A stretch of 64,000 nt of DNA from Pseudomonadota bacterium (lineage in GTDB: Bacteria; Pseudomonadota; Gammaproteobacteria; Steroidobacterales; Steroidobacteraceae), in NCBI GenBank assembly GCA_018241425.1, contig JAFEDU010000002.1:620001-684000 (forward strand), in the 5' to 3' direction. Below the pieces are notes generated by a model. It did no database searches. It worked only from the letters and a program-made list of their open reading frames with translations, and had not been told where the DNA came from. The translations under genes and the position numbers were made by a program. Numbering within the stretch: position 1 is the stretch's first letter; every line of letters begins with the position of its first letter. Below are positions 7,789 through 15,262 of this stretch, in pieces.

Positions 7789-10545
7789 ATGGCCAACAGC
7801 AAGTACGGCGATGTCCTGCAACAGGGACGTGACCTGACGGAAGACGTCCGCCAGGGTCGGCAGACTCAGTTCCGCGACTCGGAGGTCGGCGCCCTGGCCC
7901 GGGCGATCTCCGCAGGCCGATCGGCATTGCTGGTCGGCGCCCCTGGCGTGGGCAAGACGAGCATCGTTCGGGGGCTCGCCGGGTACCTTCCAAGGATCGG
8001 CAAGAGGAAGGTCTATCAATTCGCGAGCGTGCAGTTTCTCTCGGGAACCGTGTACCTCGGTGAGTGGCAGTCCAAAGTCACCACGTTGTTTGATGCAGCT
8101 TCGCAGTCCAAGGCGGTGCTGTATCTAAGCGACATCTGGAATCTGCCGGCCGCTGGCCATACCTCGACGAGTAGCGCTTCAGTGTGGGACGCGATGCGGC
8201 CCCGGCTGGAGAAATCCGATCTGCAGGTCGTGGGCGAGGTCACTCCGGAGCAGCTGCTGGCGTTGCGTTCGGTGCCTGGATTCGCGTCACTGTTTGAAAT
8301 CATCGAGATCGCGCCGCTCTCGGCCGAGCAGATTTCTGCGCTCGTCCGAACCGAAGCTCGGGATCTACGTGTCGATCTCGACGAGCCAGGTGCGCAACGC
8401 ATCCTGGAACTTTGTGCCCAGTTTTTGCCTACCTCTGCCGGCCCAGGGCCAGCCTTGAAGCTGGTGGAACAAGTTCGCGACTACGAAATCGAGAAGAGGG
8501 GGGTGGGCGAGAATGAGCCGGTCTCTTCGTTCTTCGTCGAAAAGGTCTTTTCCGTCTATTCCGGGCTTCCCCGCTTCGTGGTCTCGCGAAGTGAGGTTCG
8601 CGCCGTTTCCGAGATCCGTGAGTGGTTCCGAGCGCGAATCATCGGTCAAAGAGACGCTATCGATGCGGTCGTCCAAGTCATAACTCTGTTCAAAGCGGGT
8701 CTCCACGACCCGCGCCGTCCGATCGGCAGTCTGATGTTTGTGGGTCCCACGGGCGTGGGCAAAACGGAGTTAGCGCGCGCACTTTCCACTTACCTGTTCG
8801 GTAGCGAGAAGCGCCTGCTGCGATTCGATCTTTCCGAGTTCAAGGATTACCACTCATTCGAAGCGCTGATCGGGGACCCGAAGAATCCTGACCGTCCTGC
8901 GCGTCTCGTGGACTCGGTCCGGGATCAGCCTTTCCAGGTCGTGCTGCTAGACGAAATCGAGAAGGCGCACGCAAACGTGTGGGATCTGTTGCTGCAGATT
9001 CTCGATGATGGGCGATTGACGCCAGGGGTGGGTCCGGCAGTCAGCTTCCGAAATGCGATCGTCATTGCAACGGCAAACATCGGTGCTCAGGCAATGGAGC
9101 GGCAACCGATCGGCTTTGCCTCACAGAGCGGGGCTGACGACGCACGCCTGCAAGCTGAACTCGAATCTGTGTTCCGGCCGGAACTCCTGAATCGGTTTCA
9201 GCACATTGTTCGATTCAGGAAGCTCTCGAAGCTTGAAGTGCGGGATATCGCACGAATCGAACTGTCGCGTGCGCTGGAGCGCGAAGGGATTGTTGCCCGC
9301 CAGCTCAGTGTGGACGTGGATCCTGAAGTGCTCGACGTCGTGATCGCTCGTGGCTATGACGAGAAATATGGAGCGCGTGCGCTCAAGCGCCAGCTTCAGG
9401 GAAGCGTCATCATGCCGATCGCCACTCTGCTCATGGAGCGATCCGTGCTCGCGGGCAGTGTTCTTCGTCTCACCGTGCGGCACGGTGAGATCAAGGTTCA
9501 CGTTGTCGAGACCGAGGCGACTAGAGCCCGGCGTGCTGAGGCGGAGCCGTTGAGGCTCGCCGATGGCCGGCGGCTCGACCCGCCTGCAATTCGCGCGATG
9601 CTAGCCGGCGCTCAAAGGGCGCTTTCGAGAATTCTGGGAAGCGCAGAAATACAGTCCGCGTTTCGTGAGCGCGACGAGCTAGTGTTGCGTCGAGCCGAAG
9701 GAGACCTGTGGAAGGATCCGCGAGCGGCGGCGGATCTCCTCGAGCGACTGGACCGCATCGAGCGCATTGCAGACCGAATTTCACACCTTCAGCAGCAGCA
9801 GTCCGAACTCGAGTCCCTGGCAGTCTCCCAGATTTCCCGGGACGAGCTTTCGCGCTTTGCCGAGCGCGTTCGCATTCACGAGGGCTCGGTCCGGGATTCC
9901 GCGAGGGAGATCGTGGCTCTGGGCACGGCCGGCTACCCGGATGCGATCGTCGAGATCGCTCCGATTGGGAATTCCCGGCGAGCGAGGGATTTTCTCTACA
10001 AGCTCTATGTGGCGTGGTGCGATGAGAGGAAGCTCTCGGTGCTTATGCTTCGGGAGCCTATGGCGGACGAGGAGCCCGTCATGTTTCTCGTAACCGGACC
10101 CTATGCATTTGGGTATCTGCGCGCTGAAGTCGGGCATCACAGGTTGCGCGACGGGCGAGATTCCTGGGTAGCGCGAGTAGCAGTGGCGCCGGTGTCTATA
10201 CCGGCGCGCCCGATCTCGGTTGCCCACCAGCGCGCGCTCAAGCAGATGGGGCAGTTCGAAGGGCGGGTACGCTCTCGGTTGGAATCCGAGGGAGCCCGAT
10301 TCGTCCTGCAGAACGCGCGCTCGGTGGCCGAGAATGGCGAGTGGCTCGACGACCTGGCGCCGTCTTGGCTCGATGGGAGCGCGAGCCCAGACCTCGTCGT
10401 CCGTCGCTACGACATTTCGCCGTTCCTGCTAAAGGATTTCCTGACTGACCTGACGACGGGCAGAGCGGATGTGCTCAAGCCCGCGGCGTTTCACGAACTG
10501 CTCTGCAGTCGAATTGACGCGCTGGATCGGCGCGACGATGGCTGA
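7789..10545 (+). CDS. ClpB/ClpA-like double AAA+ ATPase fused to a release-factor-like domain
   Basis: 918 residues. NBD1 has Walker A GAPGVGKT (50-57) but a degenerate Walker B, LYLSDI (111-116), where LFIDEI is usual. NBD2 is intact: GPTGVGKT (319-326), VVLLDEI (384-390), sensor 1 TAN (428-430), LLNRF arginine finger (466-470) and YGARALKR (527-534). There is no Clp N-domain and no ClpP loop that I can recognise. From about 640 the protein resembles a class I release factor: LWKDPRAAADLLERL (640-654) like the RF2 start, AIVEIAP then AFGYLRAEVGHHRL (773-786) like the PCRF domain, QNARS (841-845) like QNERS, and RRYDISPFLLKDFLTDLT (872-889) like the RF closing segment. The GGQ position reads MGQ (820-822), and no SPF or PxT codon-reading motif is seen. 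It probably acts on ribosomes or a ribosome-bound target; this is inference. Confidence 0.85.
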   Translation: MANSKYGDVLQQGRDLTEDVRQGRQTQFRDSEVGALARAISAGRSALLVGAPGVGKTSIVRGLAGYLPRIGKRKVYQFASVQFLSGTVYLGEWQSKVTTLFDAASQSKAVLYLSDIWNLPAAGHTSTSSASVWDAMRPRLEKSDLQVVGEVTPEQLLALRSVPGFASLFEIIEIAPLSAEQISALVRTEARDLRVDLDEPGAQRILELCAQFLPTSAGPGPALKLVEQVRDYEIEKRGVGENEPVSSFFVEKVFSVYSGLPRFVVSRSEVRAVSEIREWFRARIIGQRDAIDAVVQVITLFKAGLHDPRRPIGSLMFVGPTGVGKTELARALSTYLFGSEKRLLRFDLSEFKDYHSFEALIGDPKNPDRPARLVDSVRDQPFQVVLLDEIEKAHANVWDLLLQILDDGRLTPGVGPAVSFRNAIVIATANIGAQAMERQPIGFASQSGADDARLQAELESVFRPELLNRFQHIVRFRKLSKLEVRDIARIELSRALEREGIVARQLSVDVDPEVLDVVIARGYDEKYGARALKRQLQGSVIMPIATLLMERSVLAGSVLRLTVRHGEIKVHVVETEATRARRAEAEPLRLADGRRLDPPAIRAMLAGAQRALSRILGSAEIQSAFRERDELVLRRAEGDLWKDPRAAADLLERLDRIERIADRISHLQQQQSELESLAVSQISRDELSRFAERVRIHEGSVRDSAREIVALGTAGYPDAIVEIAPIGNSRRARDFLYKLYVAWCDERKLSVLMLREPMADEEPVMFLVTGPYAFGYLRAEVGHHRLRDGRDSWVARVAVAPVSIPARPISVAHQRALKQMGQFEGRVRSRLESEGARFVLQNARSVAENGEWLDDLAPSWLDGSASPDLVVRRYDISPFLLKDFLTDLTTGRADVLKPAAFHELLCSRIDALDRRDDG

Positions 10546-10745
10546 TGCGGAGCCCGGACGAGGCAGGCCGAGGAATTCCATTCACGGACGGAAACAACGC
10601 GGGTCTGCGGCGTCGGGGCCAGCGCAGCCGCGTTCAGCAGCCTGGTCCCGAGCGCTCGGAGACAGTCGCGCGGAACGAAACTTCCCTAAAAGTCACCGAA
10701 ACCGGCTTTCCGGGGAGCCCGGAGCGCGTAAGTTATTGTTTTAAT

Positions 10746-10821
10746 TGGCGCTCCCTACGGGATTCGAACCCGTGTTACAGCCTTGAGAGGGCTATGTCCT
10801 GGGCCTCTAGACGAAGGGAGC
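10746..10821 (-). tRNA. tRNA-Glu (anticodon CTC)
   Basis: The minus strand gives a 76-base cloverleaf with a seven-base acceptor pair (GCTCCCT/AGGGAGC), the D-arm typical of tRNA-Glu (TCGTCTAGAGG), an anticodon loop CTCTCAA with anticodon CTC, a TTCGAAT T-loop, discriminator G and an encoded CCA. Its 3' end faces the accessory genes at 1-10545, the usual orientation at a tRNA-bounded island. Confidence 0.95.
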
Positions 10822-10850
10822 GAAGGCGGGGCCTGGATCAGGAGCGCGGT

Positions 10851-10878
10851 ATTATAGAGAGCTGTCCTGATTGCTCAA
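10851..10878 (-). promoter_or_regulatory. sigma70 promoter for tRNA-Glu
   Basis: On the minus strand TTGAGC (plus 10873-10878) is followed by a 16-base spacer and a perfect TATAAT (10851-10856). The predicted start lies about 20 bases upstream of the tRNA 5' end. Confidence 0.7.
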
Positions 10879-10893
10879 GCCGAAAGCATTTAA

Positions 10894-12384
10894 TTGAACT
10901 CTGAAGAAGCGTCCATCGCGACGCCTGCCGCTACGCCCCGCATTATCGGGCGCTCGGACCATTCCGTCTCCCGCTCCCAGATCTCCCCGAATGCCCTGCG
11001 GGTTCTGTACCGCCTGCGGGATGCGGGCTTCATGGCCTTCCTCGTCGGCGGCTGCGTCCGTGACCTGCTCCTGGGTATCGAACCCAAGGACTTCGACGTC
11101 GCGACCGATGCGCTGCCGGAAGAAGTTAAGCGCCTGTTCCGCAACTGCCGCCTGGTGGGGCGGCGCTTCCGGCTCGCGCACGTGTTCTTCGGGCGCGAGA
11201 CCATCGAAGTCGCGACGTTCCGCGCCACCAGCGCGCCCTCCCAGGGCGATGAGCCGCTGCCGGCGGCAGACCCCGAGGACGGTGAAGCCGCGGAGCTCGA
11301 CGATCCGCGCACCGAGGAAGGACCGCTCGAGGAAGAGTCCGAGCCCATCCGCGGCGAGGGTGGCACCGACGACACCGGCGAGCGGATGTTCGATGCGTCG
11401 GGGCGCATCCTGCGCGACAACGTCTACGGCACCATCGACGAGGACGTGTGGCGGCGCGACTTCACCGCCAACGCGCTCTATTACAACATCGCCGACTTCT
11501 CCATCTGGGACTACGTGAACGGGATGGAGGACATTGCGGCACGGCGCCTGCGCCTCATCGGCGACCCGGAGACCCGCTTCCGCGAGGATCCGGTGCGCAT
11601 GCTGCGGGCGGCGCGCTTCGAGGCCAAGCTTGGCTTCACGCTCGACCCGGCCACGGCGGCGCCCCTGGGACCGCTGCGCGACCTTTTGGGCGGCGTGCCG
11701 CCGGCGCGGCTCTTCGATGAGACGCTCAAGCTCTTCCTCACCGGGCACGGTGCGCGCAGCTTCGAGGTCCTGAGACGCCGCGGCCTGCTGGCGGCGCTCC
11801 TGCCGAGTGTCGATCAGTACTTCAGCAGCCACCCCCGGAGCCTCGTCGAGAAGCTGCTGGTGCAGGGCCTGGAGAACACCGATTCCCGCGTCCAGGCCGA
11901 CAAGCCGGTGACGCCGACCTTCCTGTTTGCATTGCTCCTCTACGGGCCGATCGCCGGCATCATCGAGGCGACGCCCCCGGAGCGCTGGCACGAGCTCGGG
12001 ACGATCCTCGATGCCTGCGACCGCGCGACGCGCGAGGCCCAGACGCGCATCGCGATCCCGAAGCGCTTCTCGCTCGGCGTCCGCGAGATGTTCGCGCTCC
12101 AGCCGCGGCTGGAGCACCCGCGCGGCCGCCGCGCGCTGCGCTCGCTCGAGCACCCGAGATTCCGCGCGGCGTACGACCTCTTGCTCCTGCGTGCCCAGTT
12201 CGGGCTCGCGCCAAAGGAGATGGCGGACTGGTGGACCCGCGTGCAGGAGGTCAACCCCGAGGAGCGCGGGCGCATGGCCGACGAGCTGTCGGGGGAGGGG
12301 CGCAGCGCGGGCGCTCCCGCATCCGGCGCGCGCCGACGGGGGCGCCGGCGCCGCCGCCGTCCCGGCACCTCGAGCTCCGGCTGA
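10894..12384 (+). CDS. pcnB: poly(A) polymerase I
   Basis: 496 residues from a TTG at 10894; no in-frame ATG is seen nearby, so the exact start is uncertain. The nucleotidyltransferase core has GGCVRDLLLG (52-61), the catalytic DFD (66-68), RRFRLAHV (90-97) and RRDFTANAL (187-195), and the C-terminal tail is arginine-rich, a PcnB rather than CCA-enzyme trait. It adds poly(A) to RNA 3' ends and promotes decay. Unusual is an acidic, low-complexity insertion (about 112-165) between the catalytic strands, some 40 residues longer than in E. coli PcnB. It heads the pcnB-folK-deoxynucleoside kinase-panB-panC run. Confidence 0.92.
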   Translation: MNSEEASIATPAATPRIIGRSDHSVSRSQISPNALRVLYRLRDAGFMAFLVGGCVRDLLLGIEPKDFDVATDALPEEVKRLFRNCRLVGRRFRLAHVFFGRETIEVATFRATSAPSQGDEPLPAADPEDGEAAELDDPRTEEGPLEEESEPIRGEGGTDDTGERMFDASGRILRDNVYGTIDEDVWRRDFTANALYYNIADFSIWDYVNGMEDIAARRLRLIGDPETRFREDPVRMLRAARFEAKLGFTLDPATAAPLGPLRDLLGGVPPARLFDETLKLFLTGHGARSFEVLRRRGLLAALLPSVDQYFSSHPRSLVEKLLVQGLENTDSRVQADKPVTPTFLFALLLYGPIAGIIEATPPERWHELGTILDACDRATREAQTRIAIPKRFSLGVREMFALQPRLEHPRGRRALRSLEHPRFRAAYDLLLLRAQFGLAPKEMADWWTRVQEVNPEERGRMADELSGEGRSAGAPASGARRRGRRRRRRPGTSSSG

Positions 12385-12398
12385 CGACGGATCGCCTC

Positions 12399-12887
12399 GT
12401 GCAGCGCTGGCAGCCGGCCTATGTCGGTATCGGCAGCAACCTGGAAGATCCCGCACGGCAGGTCGAGCGCGCCCTCGGGGCCCTCGATTCCTTGCCGCAG
12501 ACGCGCCGCGTGCTGCGCTCGCCGCTGTATCGCTCCAAGCCGTTCGGCCCCGTGGCCCAGCCGGACTTCGTGAATGCAGCGGCGGCCCTGCTGACCGGGC
12601 TTTCGTCGACGGAGCTGCTCCAGCAGCTGCGGCGCCTCGAGTCCGAGTTCGGACGCCCGGAAGTGCACCCGCACTGGGGCCCGCGGATCATCGACCTCGA
12701 CCTCCTGGCCTACGCCCGCGAGCGGCGCACGGACCCCGCGCTGACCCTGCCGCACCCCGGGATACCGGAGCGCAATTTCGTTCTGTATCCTCTGGCCGAT
12801 ATCGCCCCCGAACTCGAACTCCCCGGGCTTGGACGCGTCGCCGAGCTCAGGGAACGTGTCGGCTCGGTGGGCCTGCACAAGCTCTAG
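12399..12887 (+). CDS. folK: HPPK, 6-hydroxymethyl-7,8-dihydropterin pyrophosphokinase
   Basis: 162 residues from GTG 12399, 14 bases after pcnB. Family motifs are YVGIGSNLEDP near the N-terminus, the PHWGPRIIDLDLL stretch carrying the two Mg-binding aspartates, and LTLPHPGIPERNFVLYPL. It transfers pyrophosphate from ATP to 6-hydroxymethyl-dihydropterin in folate synthesis. The pcnB-folK pairing is classic for Gammaproteobacteria. Confidence 0.94.
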   Translation: MQRWQPAYVGIGSNLEDPARQVERALGALDSLPQTRRVLRSPLYRSKPFGPVAQPDFVNAAAALLTGLSSTELLQQLRRLESEFGRPEVHPHWGPRIIDLDLLAYARERRTDPALTLPHPGIPERNFVLYPLADIAPELELPGLGRVAELRERVGSVGLHKL

Positions 12888-12897
12888 AAGTCGCCAG

Positions 12898-13554
12898 ATG
12901 CCGAGCGAAACGAACCACAAGTACATCGTCGTGGAAGGGCCGATTGGCGTCGGCAAGACCAGCCTTGCGCGGCGCCTGTGCGCCAGCCTCGGGGCGCAGA
13001 GCGTGCTCGAGCAGGCGGCACAGAACCCCTTCCTCGAACGCTTCTACCGCAACCCCCGCGCGGGGGCGCTGCCCACGCAGCTGTACTTCCTGCTGCAGCG
13101 CGCGCAGCAGCTCGCATCGCTCAAGCAGGCGGACCTGTTCGCGCCGGTGCGCGTCGCCGACTACCTCCTCGAGAAGGACCGCCTGTTCGCGCGCGTGACC
13201 CTCGATGAGGCCGAGTACGCCCTCTACGAGCAGCTCTACAGCAAGCTCGACATCCAGGCCCCCAAGCCCGACCTCGTGGTCTACCTGCAGGCCCCCGTGG
13301 ACGTCCTCATCGAGCGCATCGGCAAGCGCGGTGTCGACTACGAGCAGTACATCGACCGGCAGTACCTGGAGCGGCTGAACGAGGCCTATGCGCGGTTCTT
13401 CCACGAGTTCGAGAGCGCGCCGCTCCTGATCGTGAACGCCGCCTCCATCGACCCGATTTCCAACCAGCACGACTACGACGAGCTCCTGGCTGCCATCAAG
13501 CGCATGAGCCGCGGGCGCCTCTACTACAACCCCTTGCGCAGCCGCGCGATCTAG
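12898..13554 (+). CDS. deoxynucleoside kinase (dNK family)
   Basis: 218 residues from ATG 12898. The P-loop EGPIGVGKTSLARR begins near residue 14; DYLLEKDRLFA and the later RGVDYEQYIDRQYLERLN segment (lid region) are typical of dGuo/dAdo/dCyd kinases. It phosphorylates deoxynucleosides for salvage. A kinase of this family between folK and panB is common in relatives. The exact base preference cannot be read from the sequence. Confidence 0.88.
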   Translation: MPSETNHKYIVVEGPIGVGKTSLARRLCASLGAQSVLEQAAQNPFLERFYRNPRAGALPTQLYFLLQRAQQLASLKQADLFAPVRVADYLLEKDRLFARVTLDEAEYALYEQLYSKLDIQAPKPDLVVYLQAPVDVLIERIGKRGVDYEQYIDRQYLERLNEAYARFFHEFESAPLLIVNAASIDPISNQHDYDELLAAIKRMSRGRLYYNPLRSRAI

Positions 13555-13566
13555 TAAACTCGCCCC

Positions 13567-14400
13567 ATGCCGATGTACAAGCACCTGCAGGGGGACGGGG
13601 GCCGCCCGCCGGTGACGCTGGCGACGCTGCAGCGCATGCGCGCCGAGGGCGAGAAGATCGCCTGCCTTACCTGCTACGACGCCAGCTTCGCCATGCTGCT
13701 CGATGCCGCCGAGGTCGACGTCGTGCTGGTCGGAGACACCCTCGGCATGGTCATCCAGGGGCATGACACCACCGTGCCGGTGAGCATGGACCACATGGTC
13801 TATCACTGCGCCGCGGTCGCCCGCGGGTTGCAGCGGCCCTTCCTGATCGGCGACATGCCCTTCATGAGCTACCCGACCAAGGAAGTCGCGCTCGCCAACG
13901 CCGTGCGCCTGATGCAGGAGGGCGGGGCGCAGATGGTGAAGCTCGAGTCCGGGGGCAAGCAGACCGAGATCGTCGAGTTCCTGACCGGCCACGACATCGC
14001 CGTGTGCGCGCACCTCGGGCTCAAGCCCCAGTCGGTGCACAAGACCGGGGGCTTCAGGGTGCAGGGGCGCGAGCGCGAGGCCGCCGCGCGCCTCCTGGAC
14101 GAGGCGCGGCAGCTGGAGGACGCGGGCGCCGACGTGGTGCTGCTCGAGTGCGTGCCGCAGGCCCTCGGCCGCACCATCACCGAGGCGCTGCACGTGCCGG
14201 TCATCGGCATCGGCGCCGGCGCCGACACCGACGGCCAGATCCTGGTGCTCTACGACATGCTCGACATCACCTCCGGGCGCAAGCCGCGCTTCGTGCGCAA
14301 CTTCATGGAGGGGGCGGGAAACAACCTGGAAGCGATGCAGCGCTACGTACACGCGGTCAAGTCCCGCGAGTACCCCGGGCCCGAGCACAGCTTCCAGTAA
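13567..14400 (+). CDS. panB: 3-methyl-2-oxobutanoate hydroxymethyltransferase
   Basis: 277 residues with ACLTCYDASFAMLLD, the metal-binding LVGDTLGMV stretch, MVKLESGG and HLGLKPQSVHKTGGF, all characteristic of PanB. It converts alpha-ketoisovalerate to ketopantoate using methylene-tetrahydrofolate, the first step of pantothenate synthesis. panC starts two bases after its stop, so the two are co-translated or coupled. Confidence 0.96.
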   Translation: MPMYKHLQGDGGRPPVTLATLQRMRAEGEKIACLTCYDASFAMLLDAAEVDVVLVGDTLGMVIQGHDTTVPVSMDHMVYHCAAVARGLQRPFLIGDMPFMSYPTKEVALANAVRLMQEGGAQMVKLESGGKQTEIVEFLTGHDIAVCAHLGLKPQSVHKTGGFRVQGREREAAARLLDEARQLEDAGADVVLLECVPQALGRTITEALHVPVIGIGAGADTDGQILVLYDMLDITSGRKPRFVRNFMEGAGNNLEAMQRYVHAVKSREYPGPEHSFQ

Positions 14401-14402
14401 GC

Positions 14403-15254
14403 ATGCAGGCCGTCACGACCATCGCCGCCGTGCGCGAGCGCGTGCAGGCCTGGCGTCGGGAGGGGCACCGGGTGGCCTTCGTGCCCACCATGGGCAACCT
14501 CCATCCCGGGCACGTGAGCCTCATCGAGACCGCGCGCCGCTACGGCGACCGCTTCATCGCCAGCATCTTCGTGAACCCGATGCAGTTCGGGCCCAACGAG
14601 GACTTCGCGCACTACCCGCGCACGCCGCAGCAGGACGAGGGCATGCTGGCCAAGGCCGGCTGTGACCTCATGTTCATGCCGGACGTCACCGAGATCTACC
14701 CGCACGGCTCGGAGCGGGCGACGCGCGTGGAGGTGCCGGGCATCTCGCGCATCCTCGAGGGCGAGTTCCGCCCCGGCCACTTCGAGGGCGTGAGCACCGT
14801 GGTCGCGAAGCTCTTCCACATCGTCGAGCCGCAGATCGCCGTCTTCGGCGAGAAGGATTTCCAGCAGCTCACGGTGATCCGGCGCATGGTCGCGGAGCTG
14901 TGCATGCCCGTGGAGATCATCGGCGCCCCGACGGTACGCGATGCCGATGGCCTCGCCATGAGTTCCCGCAACCAGTACCTCACGAGCGCGGAGCGCGCGC
15001 TCGCCCCCGTCATCTACGCGACACTCAAGCAGGCTGCCGGGCGCATCGAGGCCGGTGATGCCGACTTCGCGAGCATCGAGCGCGCCGGCTGCGAGGCGCT
15101 CGCCGCGGCGGGACTGAAGCCGGACTATTTTGCCGTGCGGCAGGCGCGCGATCTGGCGGGCCCGGCAGCCGGTGAGCGGGACCTCGTGATCCTGACCGCG
15201 GCGCGCATGAGCAAGGCGCGCCTCATCGACAACACGCGGGCCCGCCGCCCGTAA
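14403..15254 (+). CDS. panC: pantothenate synthetase
   Basis: 283 residues from ATG 14403. It shows PTMGNLHPGHVSLI with the HxGH nucleotidyl-transferase signature, IFVNPMQFGPNEDF, FGEKDFQQL and AMSSRNQYL. It ligates pantoate and beta-alanine through a pantoyl-adenylate. It ends eight bases from the convergent queG; no clear hairpin terminator is visible between them. Confidence 0.96.
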   Translation: MQAVTTIAAVRERVQAWRREGHRVAFVPTMGNLHPGHVSLIETARRYGDRFIASIFVNPMQFGPNEDFAHYPRTPQQDEGMLAKAGCDLMFMPDVTEIYPHGSERATRVEVPGISRILEGEFRPGHFEGVSTVVAKLFHIVEPQIAVFGEKDFQQLTVIRRMVAELCMPVEIIGAPTVRDADGLAMSSRNQYLTSAERALAPVIYATLKQAAGRIEAGDADFASIERAGCEALAAAGLKPDYFAVRQARDLAGPAAGERDLVILTAARMSKARLIDNTRARRP

Positions 15255-15262
15255 GGGTCGCC

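Noticed and set aside
8622..8804. Short frame within NBD2 of the ClpB-like gene
   Set aside because: Contained within a frame with clear Walker motifs and no separate start signal.
10246..10254. Idea that the fused domain is a working peptide-chain release factor
   Set aside because: GGQ reads MGQ and no SPF/PxT motif is visible, so hydrolysis and stop-codon reading are not supported; I report only a release-factor-like fold.
1..10745. Direct repeat of the tRNA-Glu 3' end as an attachment site
   Set aside because: Looked for by eye and not found; the other end, if any, may lie left of the window.
10545..10904. Open frame of 119 codons overlapping the end of the ClpB::RF gene and the tRNA gene
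   Set aside because: It crosses the entire tRNA-Glu and its promoter, has no family likeness and its TGATG junction is likely chance.
12847..14388. Long minus-strand open frame (513 codons) opposite the kinase and panB
   Set aside because: Antisense shadow of two well-recognised genes; composition of repeated Val/Gly/Leu/Asp and His is typical of high-GC complement frames. Similar shadows at 14343-15737, 19652-21076, 22824-24146 and 47286-49277 were rejected for the same reason.
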